Notes: generated by a model not told the origin, from the letters alone. A DNA stretch of 64,000 nucleotides from Chitinophagaceae bacterium (GCA_028288405.1 JAQBNS010000025.1:55915-119914); one strand, 5' to 3'. Counted from the first letter of the stretch, positions 53,133 through 60,756 are shown. Program-made: numbers and translations.

Positions 53133-54113
53133 TTAAACAGCTGCATCCCGATTGAATTTATTCCGGTAGTCAATAGGCGTCATGCCGGTGATTTTTTTGA
53201 AAACATCTCTAAATGCTTTGATGTCGGTATAGCCTACGTCAAACATGACTTCGTTGATGTTTTTGCGATTGGTTTCAAAACTCTTTTTAGCCGCTTCTAT
53301 TTTAACACGTTGTACATATTCTGTGACGGTATTGCTGGTCGCTTTTTTAAACCGTCGTTCCAAACTTCTACGTCCAATGGCAAATTCATCTGCCAGTTCA
53401 TCTACCGTTATTTTATTGGTATAATGTTGCTCGATGTACTCTTGCGCTTTTTTTACTTCTTCATCATCGTGTTCTTTTTGTCCCCGGAAAATAATAAAAG
53501 CAGATTGACTGCTTTTATCAATTTCGATCACAAAATATTTAGAAGCCAGGATGGCCATTTCTCTGTTGACGTATTTTTCGATGAGGTATAACAACAGGTT
53601 CCAGAAAGAATGTGCACCGCCACTGGAGTAAATACCTTGTTCGTCGGTAATGATTTTTTCAGACACGAGATTGACATCCGGGAATAAGGTTCTGAATTCA
53701 TGCTCGGCCATCCAATGCGTAGAACATTGTTTTCCTTTTACCAAACCTGTAGAAGCCAGTAAGAATGCACCCACACAGAGACTTGCCAATTCAGCACCTT
53801 CCTTGTATTGTTGTACCATCCAGGGCACAAAATCAGCATTCTCCTGAATGACTTTTTTCATGTCGCCATTGGTGGCCGGTATGATGATGAGATCAGTCTT
53901 GGGGAAATCGTTGACTTCAAGATCTGGAACAACAGTGAAAAACTTACTGTATAGCTGCGGCTTTTTAGTGAGACCAATGAGTTGTACTTTAAACAAAGGC
54001 GCTTTGCCCATTCCAACGAGAAAATCGTTGACTTTGGTAAAGGCTATATATGATCCTTCTATGGTGCCTAGAGCCACTGCGCCTTCCGGAACAAGAATAG
54101 AGATGTGTTTCAT
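53133..54113 (-). CDS. GlxA-type regulator: DJ-1/PfpI domain plus AraC HTH
   Basis: ATG at 54113 (MKHISILVPEGA) is used; an upstream start at 54131 is less likely. The 326-residue protein has an N-terminal DJ-1/PfpI-like domain (~1-190) with the nucleophile-elbow-like ASLCVGAFLLA segment. A C-terminal AraC helix-turn-helix pair (~220-320) includes VDELADEFAIGRRSLERRFKKAT and VMFDVGYTDIKAFRDVFKK. GlxA-like regulators often control adjacent metabolic genes. Here the divergent gene is a small membrane-anchored SRPBCC protein. A perfect 16-bp palindrome lies just upstream of the start. Confidence 0.88.
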   Translation of the reverse strand: MKHISILVPEGAVALGTIEGSYIAFTKVNDFLVGMGKAPLFKVQLIGLTKKPQLYSKFFTVVPDLEVNDFPKTDLIIIPATNGDMKKVIQENADFVPWMVQQYKEGAELASLCVGAFLLASTGLVKGKQCSTHWMAEHEFRTLFPDVNLVSEKIITDEQGIYSSGGAHSFWNLLLYLIEKYVNREMAILASKYFVIEIDKSSQSAFIIFRGQKEHDDEEVKKAQEYIEQHYTNKITVDELADEFAIGRRSLERRFKKATSNTVTEYVQRVKIEAAKKSFETNRKNINEVMFDVGYTDIKAFRDVFKKITGMTPIDYRNKFNRDAAV

Positions 54114-54125
54114 GAATCGAAAGTA

Positions 54126-54141
54126 CGACAAATGTTTGTCG
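54126..54141. promoter_or_regulatory. 16-bp perfect palindrome upstream of the GlxA-type gene
   Basis: CGACAAA-TG-TTTGTCG lies 13 nt before the start codon of the minus-strand regulator at 54113. The position suits a repressor or autoregulatory operator. Confidence 0.45.
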
Positions 54142-54263
54142 CAATCAACCCCTGATAGAGTCGTTTTTACACCCTTTTAATTTGAGATCAAGACAATACC
54201 TTTGAAGAAATAGAATAGATTAAAAAACTCGTTGTATTCCTGTCCATCTTAAACATATAAACT

Positions 54264-54800
54264 ATGACAGTATTCATCAGCATTCTTCTCGTTTTAGTTG
54301 CGATAATCGCTTTGTTATTAATTGCCGGTTTATTCATTAAAAAAGAATACAACATTGAACGGGTTGTTTTTATTGGTCTACCCAAAGAAAAAGTATTTGA
54401 GTATATTAAGATGTTGAAAAATCAGGATCACTATAACAAATGGTGGATGGAAGATCCTCAGGCAAAGAAAACATTTACAGGCATCGACGGTACGGTAGGT
54501 TTTATTGCGGCATGGGACAGTGCGAATAAGCAATCAGGTAAAGGAGAACAAGAGATCAAAAAAATAGCAGAAGGACAACGTATTGATTTTGAAATTCGTT
54601 TTGAAAGACCTTTCGAAGGCATCGCTGAGGTATTCATTGCAACGGACGCCGTTACAGAAGGCACAAAAGTCAGCTGGGGATTCAGCGGTAAGAACAAATA
54701 CCCGATGAATGTCATTTATAAAGTATTCAACCTGGAAAAAAAATTAGGAGACGATATGTCTGAGGGGTTGAACAGATTAAAGAAAGTATTGGAAAAATAA
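54264..54800 (+). CDS. Membrane-anchored SRPBCC-family protein
   Basis: A 178-residue protein with a strong N-terminal transmembrane helix (about 3-25) followed by a START-like domain. It has NKWWMEDPQAKKTF and then a GIDGTVGFIAAWDSANKQSG segment. This is the polyketide-cyclase/SRPBCC fold, with a predicted ligand pocket held at the inner membrane. It begins an apparent operon with a DoxX-like gene and a small gene, and is divergent from the GlxA-type regulator, which may control it. The ligand is unknown. Confidence 0.83.
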   Translation: MTVFISILLVLVAIIALLLIAGLFIKKEYNIERVVFIGLPKEKVFEYIKMLKNQDHYNKWWMEDPQAKKTFTGIDGTVGFIAAWDSANKQSGKGEQEIKKIAEGQRIDFEIRFERPFEGIAEVFIATDAVTEGTKVSWGFSGKNKYPMNVIYKVFNLEKKLGDDMSEGLNRLKKVLEK

Positions 54801-54803
54801 TTT

Positions 54804-54838
54804 AACTACAACTAATAACTAACAACTAACAACTAAAC
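54804..54838. repeat. ACTAACA heptanucleotide tract 2
   Basis: About five units of an imperfect ACTAACA repeat (including ACTACA and ACTAATA variants) fill almost the whole gap between the SRPBCC stop and the DoxX start, ending 3 nt before the ATG at 54841. Confidence 0.8.
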
Positions 54839-54840
54839 CT

Positions 54841-55215
54841 ATGAAACCGAAAACAATTAAAATTCTTTACTGGATCGTAACCATATTATTTTGTGCCGCT
54901 ATGCTGATGGATGGTATTGCCGGATTGATGCGGGTACAAGAGGGAAAAGAAGGTCTGGCACATTTGGGTTATCCTGAATACCTGATGAGCATTGTCGGTA
55001 TAGCCAAAGTATTAGGTGTACTGGCTATCCTACAGACTAAATTCAAAACCATTAAGGAATGGGCCTATGCAGGTTTTACCATCAATTTCCTGGGCGCTTC
55101 GTTGTCCCATTATTTTGTGGGTGATGCTACAGGTATGATGTTTGCGCCCTTCGTTGTTCTCGCCTTCATGTTTGTCTCTTATTACTTATGGAAAAAAGAA
55201 GAGTCACTAGCTTAA
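54841..55215 (+). CDS. DoxX-like small membrane protein
   Basis: The 124-residue protein has four predicted transmembrane segments (about 8-25, 46-65, 75-95 and 97-115). It carries the GIAGLMRVQEGKEGLAHLGYPEYLMSIVGIAKVLGVLAIL region typical of DoxX-like proteins. Such proteins are often next to ligand-binding SRPBCC genes. It follows one after a heptanucleotide tract and precedes a small gene by 5 nt. The function is unknown. Confidence 0.83.
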   Translation: MKPKTIKILYWIVTILFCAAMLMDGIAGLMRVQEGKEGLAHLGYPEYLMSIVGIAKVLGVLAILQTKFKTIKEWAYAGFTINFLGASLSHYFVGDATGMMFAPFVVLAFMFVSYYLWKKEESLA

Positions 55216-55220
55216 GTATA

Positions 55221-55451
55221 ATGGCCTATGCCGGATTGAAGCGGATCGAAGTATTCAAAACGAATGTGGAGAAAGAACAGGAGGCAGAAGAATTACGATT
55301 CATGCTTTCACAAAAATTTCCGTGGTTTGATGTGCATTTTGATCTGGAAGACTGCGACCATATTTTAAGAGTGGAAGGATATGCTGTTTTGAATGAACAG
55401 ATCATTTCTTTGTTGTCAAAACAGGGTTACCAGTGTACGGCATTGGTCTGA
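55221..55451 (+). CDS. Small protein with heavy-metal-associated-like fold (76 aa)
   Basis: ATG at 55221 (MAYAGLKRIEVFKTNV) is chosen over the longer start at 55188, which would overlap the DoxX gene and is not needed. The strand-helix-strand pattern, KEQEAEELRFMLSQKFPWFDVHFDLEDCDHILRVEG, resembles an HMA-type ferredoxin-like fold but lacks a CxxC metal motif, so metal binding is unlikely. It lies 5 nt after the DoxX-like stop. No function is proposed. Confidence 0.65.
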   Translation: MAYAGLKRIEVFKTNVEKEQEAEELRFMLSQKFPWFDVHFDLEDCDHILRVEGYAVLNEQIISLLSKQGYQCTALV

Positions 55452-55471
55452 TGCTATTTCTATAAATACCT

Positions 55472-55507
55472 AAAAGCCTTCGTTTTTAATAAAAACGAAG
55501 GCTTTTT
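55472..55507 (+). terminator. Strong intrinsic terminator
   Basis: AAAAGCCTTCGTTTTT pairs perfectly over 16 bp with its complement across AAT and is followed by a T-run. It ends the SRPBCC-DoxX operon. Confidence 0.85.
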
Positions 55508-55536
55508 TTATGAGTAAAGAAAAAAAGAAGAATTTA

Positions 55537-55567
55537 TTTGCGTAACCAATCGGTTTCATTATGTTTG
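55537..55567 (+). promoter_or_regulatory. Promoter of the ArsR-SRPBCC operon
   Basis: TTTG (55537-55540), a 19-nt spacer and TATGTTTG (55560-55567) match the Bacteroidota TTTG-N19-TAnnTTTG consensus exactly. The ATG at 55597 follows the expected transcript start by about 22 nt. Confidence 0.75.
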
Positions 55568-55581
55568 TAACCGATTGGTTA
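55543..55581. promoter_or_regulatory. Double ArsR-type operator overlapping the promoter
   Basis: TAACCAATCGGTT (55543-55555) and AACCGATTGGTTA (55569-55581) form a perfect 13-nt inverted pair. Each half is itself an AACC-N4-GGTT dyad. One site fills the -33/-7 spacer and the other covers the transcription start, so binding would repress the operon. Confidence 0.7.
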
Positions 55582-55596
55582 TATAATAGAATTGAC

Positions 55597-55953
55597 ATGA
55601 GGAGAGACGTATTTCAGGCCATCGCGGATCCGACCCGCAGAGACATCATTCATCTGATTGCTCATCGGTCTTTAAATTTAAATGCGGTAGCAGAGCAATT
55701 CAATATCAGTCGCCCGGCGATTTCGAAACACATTAAAATATTAACAGAATGTGGATTGATCGTGATCAAGCAACAGGGTAGAGAACGTTTCTGTGAAGCC
55801 AAACTGGATCAGTTGCATGAAGTGTCGGACTGGGTAGAACAATACCGCAAATTATGGACACAACGGTTTGATGCCTTGGACGCTTACTTGAATGTATTGC
55901 AAACAAAGAAAGGCGCTGCTGCCAAGAAGAAAAAAAGTAACAAGAAAAAATAA
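55597..55953 (+). CDS. ArsR-family winged-helix repressor
   Basis: ATG at 55597 (MRRDVFQAIADPTRRDIIHLI) is chosen because the earlier frame start at 55561 lies inside the -7 box. The 118-residue protein is a typical ArsR winged helix, with the recognition helix in AVAEQFNISRPAISKHIKILTECGLI. It has no obvious metal-binding cysteines, so it is probably a ligand-responsive rather than metal-responsive member. A Lys-rich tail ends it (KKKKSNKKK). Its stop overlaps the start of the next SRPBCC gene, and palindromic operators flank its own promoter. Confidence 0.92.
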   Translation: MRRDVFQAIADPTRRDIIHLIAHRSLNLNAVAEQFNISRPAISKHIKILTECGLIVIKQQGRERFCEAKLDQLHEVSDWVEQYRKLWTQRFDALDAYLNVLQTKKGAAAKKKKSNKKK

Positions 55954-56417
55954 TGACTATGCAACATGAAATCATGATGCATACTCCGGATTGCGAGATT
56001 GTGCATACAAGAATAGTAAAAGCAAGAAAAGAAAAAGTCTTTCAAGCTTGGATAGATCCGGCGCATTTACAAAACTGGTGGGGACCTAAAGATTTTACCA
56101 ACACGTTTCACACCTTTGATCTTCGTCCGGGCGGTCAATGGAGCTATACCATGCACGGACCGGATGGAGGAAACTACCTGAACGAAGCAGTATTCATTAC
56201 TATCGAAGCTCCTGATGTATTGATATGGAACCACGTTTCTCAACCTCCTTTTCAAATGGTGGTGGTACTGGATGAGATGCCCGATCATACAACCAAAGTT
56301 ACATTTAAGATGGTTTTTACAACAGCAGAAGAATGTAAACAAAAGAAAAAATATGTCCTGGATAAGAACGAAGAAAACCTGGACCGACTGGAAGAAGAAC
56401 TTTTTAAAATGAAATAA
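55953..56417 (+). CDS. SRPBCC/AHSA1-family protein, ArsR-linked
   Basis: The 154-residue protein has the AHSA1-type core: AWIDPAHLQNWWGPKDFTNTF, then GGQWSYTMHGPDGGNY, and an EENLDRLEEEL helix at the C-terminus. The start overlaps the ArsR stop by one base (TAATG), indicating coupled translation. It is a close paralogue of the next gene (both have WWGP and MHGPDG), so the pair arose by duplication. Its ligand is unknown; ArsR-coupled SRPBCC proteins are thought to bind small lipophilic molecules. Confidence 0.9.
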   Translation: MTMQHEIMMHTPDCEIVHTRIVKARKEKVFQAWIDPAHLQNWWGPKDFTNTFHTFDLRPGGQWSYTMHGPDGGNYLNEAVFITIEAPDVLIWNHVSQPPFQMVVVLDEMPDHTTKVTFKMVFTTAEECKQKKKYVLDKNEENLDRLEEELFKMK

Positions 56418-56441
56418 CTCCTTATTATTTATTGTATTCTT

Positions 56442-56933
56442 ATGACAACGAAACAAACTCACAACAACGCTGATACCAAGGACAGAGAACTGGTCATCAC
56501 AAGAGAATTCAATGCACCGCGCGAACTCGTATTTCAAGCCTGGACAGATCCTAAACACCTGATCAATTGGTGGGGACCTAATGGATTTACCAATACCTTT
56601 CATGAAGTGGACCTCAAACCCGGCGGTGTATGGCTATTTACCATGCACGGTCCGGATGGCGTAGATTATCGCAATCGCATTAGGTTCCATGAAATTATTA
56701 AACCGGAATTTATTTCTTATTTCCACGACTCTGACGATCCGAATGATACAAACAAGTTCAATGTGTTTGTATCATTTGAAGAATTGGACAAAAAGAAAAC
56801 AAGTCTCACCATGCGCATGGTATTTGCCACGGCAGAAGAACGCAATGCAGTGGTAGAACAATACGGCGCAATGGAAGGCGCAAATCAGACATTGGGTCGT
56901 TTGGAAGAAGAGTTGAAGAAAATGGTTTCTTAG
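56442..56933 (+). CDS. SRPBCC/AHSA1-family protein, paralogue
   Basis: The 163-residue protein shares FQAWTDPKHLINWWGPNGFTNTF and GGVWLFTMHGPDG with the gene just upstream. It begins with ELVITREFNAPRELV, the usual AHSA1 entry, and has a longer polar N-terminus. It is 24 nt downstream of its paralogue and probably in the same ArsR-regulated operon. A dispersed element follows. The ligand is unknown. Confidence 0.9.
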   Translation: MTTKQTHNNADTKDRELVITREFNAPRELVFQAWTDPKHLINWWGPNGFTNTFHEVDLKPGGVWLFTMHGPDGVDYRNRIRFHEIIKPEFISYFHDSDDPNDTNKFNVFVSFEELDKKKTSLTMRMVFATAEERNAVVEQYGAMEGANQTLGRLEEELKKMVS

Positions 56934-56957
56934 TTTTTACTACATAGGAAATTAATA

Positions 56958-57086
56958 CTGTCTTACCCCTAAATCCCCTGAAGGGGACTTTCCAGCAAAA
57001 TGCTGTTTGGTAATCTTTACTCGTTGTTGGCGAGACACCAACAAGAAATAAAACTAAATTCCTCTTCAGGGATTGCGGTATGACAG
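56958..57086. repeat. Dispersed element with terminal inverted repeats, copy 1
   Basis: The left arm (56958-56991), CTGTCTTACCCCTAAATC onward, matches 60853-60886 at 32 of 34 positions. A degenerate complementary right arm ends at 57086. The interior holds a TTGTTGG/CCAACAA hairpin and a CAGCA/TGCTG hairpin and differs from the second element. Confidence 0.7.
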
Positions 57087-57113
57087 AAGGTATAAAAAAT
57101 AAATTATTATTAT

Positions 57114-57168
57114 AAACTAACAACTAACAACTAACAACTAACAACTAACAACTAACAACTAACAACTA
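57114..57168. repeat. CAACTAA heptanucleotide tract 3
   Basis: About seven and a half perfect units of the same heptamer as at 41104 and 54804. The tract ends 5 nt before the VOC start codon at 57174. Confidence 0.9.
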
Positions 57169-57173
57169 TTATT

Positions 57174-57614
57174 ATGGCCAGAGTAAACACCTACCTCAAC
57201 TTTCCTCGCAGCGCAGAGGAAGCCTTTAATTTTTACAAATCTGTTTTCGGCGGAGAATTCGGCGGCAATGGAATCATGCGTTTCGGAGATATTCCTCCTT
57301 CCGATGAAATGCCTCCGCTTCCTGAAGAGGATAAGAAATTGATCATGCACATTGAATTACCGATCATCGGTGGACATTCTTTAATGGGTACAGATGCGCC
57401 GGAGTCGATGGGCTTTAACGTGAATTTTGGAAATAATGTCTACATCAGCCTGGAGCCTGATACGAGAGAAGAAACCAAAAAACTATTCGATGGACTTTCT
57501 GCCGGAGGAAAAGTAGAGATGAATCTGGAAGATATGTTTTGGGGTGCTTATTACGGAAGTTGTACCGATAAATTCGGTGTGCGATGGATGTTCAATTGTA
57601 CGGCTAAAAAATAA
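57174..57614 (+). CDS. VOC-family (PhnB-like glyoxalase/bleomycin-resistance fold) protein
   Basis: The 146-residue protein opens MARVNTYLNFPRSAEEAFNFYKSVFGGEF, the PhnB-type VOC start, with GHSLMGTDAPE and NNVYISLEPDTREETKKLFDGLSAGGKVEMNLEDMFWGAYYGSCTDKFGVRWMFN following. These form two beta-alpha-beta-beta-beta units with a metal or ligand cavity. It is in line with the ArsR-SRPBCC genes but separated by a dispersed element and a heptanucleotide tract, so it may have its own control. The substrate is unknown. Confidence 0.88.
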   Translation: MARVNTYLNFPRSAEEAFNFYKSVFGGEFGGNGIMRFGDIPPSDEMPPLPEEDKKLIMHIELPIIGGHSLMGTDAPESMGFNVNFGNNVYISLEPDTREETKKLFDGLSAGGKVEMNLEDMFWGAYYGSCTDKFGVRWMFNCTAKK

Positions 57615-57615
57615 A

Positions 57616-57690
57616 AAGTGATAAGTGGTAAGTTGTAAGTGATAAGTAAATAATTCTTACCACTTACAACTTTCAACTTACCACTAAAAA
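57616..57690. terminator. Repeat-built bidirectional hairpin
   Basis: AGTGGTAAGTTGTAAGTG (57624-57641) pairs with CACTTACAAC...CAACTTACCACT (57661-57685), with an unpaired insertion. The stem is made of short AAGTGGTAAGTT-type words. It lies between the convergent VOC and GH30 genes and overlaps the GH30 stop codon. Confidence 0.65.
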
Positions 57691-59135
57691 ATGAATGTCA
57701 TAATAGAATGCGGAAGGCTTACTACTTCTGCCGCTTGTCCATCCAGCCACAAACGATAAGGCAATTTTTGATCGGAGGTATTCATCACCACTACTGTTGT
57801 TTTGCCATCAGGTGCTAAGAAGGCTGTTGTTTGCAATACATCGCGGTTGGCAGAACAGGCAATGCGTTTAGAGCCTACCGGAATAAACTTGGAGAAGTGT
57901 CCGATGTAATAGTAACTGTTGGTATAGTATAACTTTCCTGCCTGTGTGTCGGCATGCACCGGAGCAAAACAGAAGTTACCTACATGATTGGGACCTCCTT
58001 TGTCATCCAATAAAATGTTCCAGTCTGTCCAGGCGATGGTACCGCAATTGAAATCGTTGATCATGGAATAACCATAACGTTCGCCCAATCTCCACTCATT
58101 GATTTTATCCATCTTGAAACTTTCCACACAACCTTCCGTGAAGATTAATTTTTTATCAGGGAAAGCTTCTGCTACACGTTTTAGGTTTTCAAATTGCATG
58201 TTGCTGCCTGTCCATGTTTCGTACCAATGGTAGCCGATACCGTAAATGTATTTAGCTGCCAAAGGATCGTTAAGATAGGTGCTGGCTCTTTGATACACCA
58301 TGTCTCTGTTGTGATCCCAGGCAATTAATTTCTTGTTGGATAGGCCTGCTTTTTCTAAAGTAGGTCCCATGTAATCGCGGATGAAATCACGTTCTTCTTC
58401 TGCCGTGTAAATACAAGACTCCCAAATCTGCTTGGCCATCGGTTCGTTTTGTACGGTCAATCCCCAAACCGGTATGCCTTCTTTTTCCAATGTGTTGATG
58501 TATTTTACAAAGTAGTTGGCCCAGCTCTGACGGTATTCAGGAAGTAACTTGCCACCGTGCAATACATCTTTGTTGCTCTTCATCCAGGCAGGCGGACTCC
58601 AGGGTGAAACGTAAAGTGTTAGTTTTCCTCCTGTAGCAGCCAGGGCTTGCTTGATCAATGGAATTTTATATTGGCGGTCGTGTGCGATGTTAAAGCTTTT
58701 CAACTCTGCATCATCTTCCTCTACATACGTATACATGTCACTGGAGAAATCACAACTGTTCATGTTGGTTCGTCCTAAGGTATAACCAATCCCTTCTTTA
58801 GGATCGTAATAGGCTTTGATGAATTCTTGTTGTTTGTTGGCCGGTAGTTTAGCAAAGGTTTCCGCTGCGGCATCTGTTAATGCGCCACCTATACCCAGCA
58901 AAGTTTGAAAGGTATGAGTAGGATCAATGAATACGCATACATCTGTTTCCTGTGGCTGACCAAAAGCTGCAAAGTGTAAAGTATCTGTTGCACGAAGTCT
59001 GAGGTTCGTGTCTTTTGCGGTAGTATAGGTAATGATTTTTCTTTCTTTTAGTGGTGGCGTTTTCTGTTGAGCAAAAGAAGGAATGGTCAAGAGAGAAGAA
59101 AAGAAAAAAGCGGAGAGTATAAGTCTTGTAATCAT
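57684..59135 (-). CDS. GH30-family glycosidase (glucosylceramidase-like)
   Basis: ATG at 59135 (MITRLIL) is used; a GTG at 59138 is the alternative. A signal peptide ends near PSFAQ. The ~483-residue enzyme is a TIM barrel plus beta-sandwich. The acid/base Glu is in VQNEPM and the nucleophile is in IFTEGC (E231 and E334 in this numbering). GGALTDAAAE and LGRTNMNSCDFS are also conserved. GH30 enzymes cleave beta-glucosidic or beta-xylosidic links, including glucosylceramide and beta-1,6-glucan. No T9SS tail is present. The substrate is unresolved. Confidence 0.93.
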   Translation of the reverse strand: MITRLILSAFFFSSLLTIPSFAQQKTPPLKERKIITYTTAKDTNLRLRATDTLHFAAFGQPQETDVCVFIDPTHTFQTLLGIGGALTDAAAETFAKLPANKQQEFIKAYYDPKEGIGYTLGRTNMNSCDFSSDMYTYVEEDDAELKSFNIAHDRQYKIPLIKQALAATGGKLTLYVSPWSPPAWMKSNKDVLHGGKLLPEYRQSWANYFVKYINTLEKEGIPVWGLTVQNEPMAKQIWESCIYTAEEERDFIRDYMGPTLEKAGLSNKKLIAWDHNRDMVYQRASTYLNDPLAAKYIYGIGYHWYETWTGSNMQFENLKRVAEAFPDKKLIFTEGCVESFKMDKINEWRLGERYGYSMINDFNCGTIAWTDWNILLDDKGGPNHVGNFCFAPVHADTQAGKLYYTNSYYYIGHFSKFIPVGSKRIACSANRDVLQTTAFLAPDGKTTVVVMNTSDQKLPYRLWLDGQAAEVVSLPHSIMTFIF

Positions 59136-59388
59136 CACGGAAGATAGAGCAATCCGCTAAAATAGTCAATGGCAAGAATGTTTTTTTAGGAAGAATTTAT
59201 CGCATCTTATACATTATGCTAAAAGTAAAATGAAGAGTAATGTATCGTTAGGTAACTCTTGTTATAAGAGAGTTGTACTTGCTGTTTTATTCAGCTGTTA
59301 GGCTTAGCATGCGGTTTAATCACCAGGATAAAACATGCTTTTTATTCAAACTTAAATACTTGAAGTATGGAGTAATAAGTGTTTTTAC

Positions 59389-59441
59389 GTTTAAGCAACA
59401 AGTGGAAAATCTTATTTGTATGCTTAAACAGGCACTTGTTG
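59389..59441. other. Interleaved inverted repeats (pseudoknot-like)
   Basis: GTTTAAGCA (59389-59397) pairs with TGCTTAAAC (59421-59429). CAACAAGTG (59396-59404) pairs with CACTTGTTG (59433-59441). The two 9-bp stems interleave and overlap by 2 nt, so they form either a pseudoknot or two mutually exclusive hairpins. The region overlaps the end of gpmA. Confidence 0.5.
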
Positions 59442-60062
59442 ATGACTATAAGTTTTGGATCGACGATTAAAAGAATAGATTTCAGGTACTCCTGTTGATA
59501 ATTCCCGATGTGGTATGTCTTCATCTGAAATGTGTTCGAGCGTTTTTATGATGGTGCGAAGACTATTCCCATGTGCAACAATCAGCACATTTTTTCCGGC
59601 TATCAATTGCGTTTCGATTTCCTTGGTGAAATAAGGAAGTGCTCTGGCCTCTGTATCTTTCAAACTTTCTCCATGAGGTGGCTGTACCGCATAGCTGCGT
59701 CTCCATAAATTAAATTGCTCCTCACCGTATTGTTTTAAAATGTCTGCTTTATTCAGTCCTTGCAAATCGCCGTACCTACGCTCGTTCAAAGCAGCGTCTT
59801 TGTATACGGGTATACCTGTTTGCCCCAATGCATTGAGAATAATGGTCAAAGATTCCTGTGCTCTTTTTAAAGTGGAGGTATAGGCTACATCAAAATGAAA
59901 ATGTTTCAACTGTTCTCCTGCTTTCTGAGCTTCTTGTCTGCCGAGGTCTGTTAGCTCCACATCGACATCGCCGGTAAACCGATTTTCTAAATTGTATTGA
60001 GACTGGCCATGTCTGACCATGACTAACCATGAACTATCCGAAGGAAGAGCTGTTTTATCCAT
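59424..60062 (-). CDS. gpmA: 2,3-bisphosphoglycerate-dependent phosphoglycerate mutase
   Basis: The 212-residue protein has the RHG catalytic motif VMVRHGQSQYNLENRFTGDVDVELT near residue 18, with the His of RHG as phospho-acceptor. LNERRYGDLQGLNKADILKQYGEEQFNLWRRSYAVQPP is the typical GpmA substrate-binding stretch, and the second His is in VAHGNSLRT. It interconverts 3- and 2-phosphoglycerate in glycolysis. It is slightly shorter than the ~230-250 residues usual for GpmA. It follows the DUF2461 gene by one base. Confidence 0.93.
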   Translation of the reverse strand: MDKTALPSDSSWLVMVRHGQSQYNLENRFTGDVDVELTDLGRQEAQKAGEQLKHFHFDVAYTSTLKRAQESLTIILNALGQTGIPVYKDAALNERRYGDLQGLNKADILKQYGEEQFNLWRRSYAVQPPHGESLKDTEARALPYFTKEIETQLIAGKNVLIVAHGNSLRTIIKTLEHISDEDIPHRELSTGVPEIYSFNRRSKTYSHQQVPV

Positions 60063-60063
60063 T

Positions 60064-60756
60064 TTATTGATGCAAAGGAATTCCGTTCAAGTCTGTGGTT
60101 AAAATTTCACTCATGTAATCCAGGAACGGTCGCATGTCGTGAAAGGTTTGCGCTACTTTTTTATGAAAAGAAGGATGCATGACTTCTTCGTCAGAAAAAT
60201 CGTGCCGTACAATCAATTGTTTGCAACGCAGTAAATCAATAGCCGGATGATCGGCTGTATAGCCTCTGGGTGCGGTCTTCAGTTGTTCGCCTTGCAGTGT
60301 ACCAAATGTTTTCTTAAACGATTTGGATCGTAAAATACCGGTTAAGGGTTCCGGATCTGCTGCAATCTGCTGACGAATGTGACTCAAGTCTGGCGTACTG
60401 GGTCCCCAGAATCCACCGGCCACAAAGGAATTGCCGGGTTGTATGTGAAAGTAATAACCTCCTCTGCGTAAGGCTGTGGCCCTGCGAAAGCCGCCACCGA
60501 GGTTTAACTTATAAGGAGATTTATCTTTGGAAAAACGCACATCGTTATAAATACGAAACAAACTTTTTTTGCCGGAAGGTGTTTCTATGTCGTCTTGTTT
60601 TTTAAGATCGGTCAACACCAGATCTGCAAAGACGATCAATTCGCCAAAGGCTTTTTCATAGTCCGCTTTATGAGTCGTAAACCAGGTGCGGTCGTTGTTC
60701 TTTTTGATTTTCTTAAGAAATGCCAAAGGCAATGATAAATTGTAAGCTGCTTTCAT
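60064..60756 (-). CDS. DUF2461 family protein
   Basis: The 230-residue protein begins MKAAYNLSLPLAFLKKIKKNNDRTWFTTHKADYEKA. It has the DUF2461 hallmarks RIYNDVRFSKDKSPYKLNLGGGFRR and GGYYFHIQPGNSFVAGGFW. The function of this widespread family is unknown. It is the first gene of a two-gene unit with gpmA (one-base gap). That coupling with glycolysis may be coincidental. Confidence 0.88.
   Translation of the reverse strand: MKAAYNLSLPLAFLKKIKKNNDRTWFTTHKADYEKAFGELIVFADLVLTDLKKQDDIETPSGKKSLFRIYNDVRFSKDKSPYKLNLGGGFRRATALRRGGYYFHIQPGNSFVAGGFWGPSTPDLSHIRQQIAADPEPLTGILRSKSFKKTFGTLQGEQLKTAPRGYTADHPAIDLLRCKQLIVRHDFSDEEVMHPSFHKKVAQTFHDMRPFLDYMSEILTTDLNGIPLHQ

Noticed and set aside
59273..59470. A 65-codon frame downstream of the GH30 start region.
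   Set aside because: It overlaps gpmA and the interleaved repeats, with no protein-like features.
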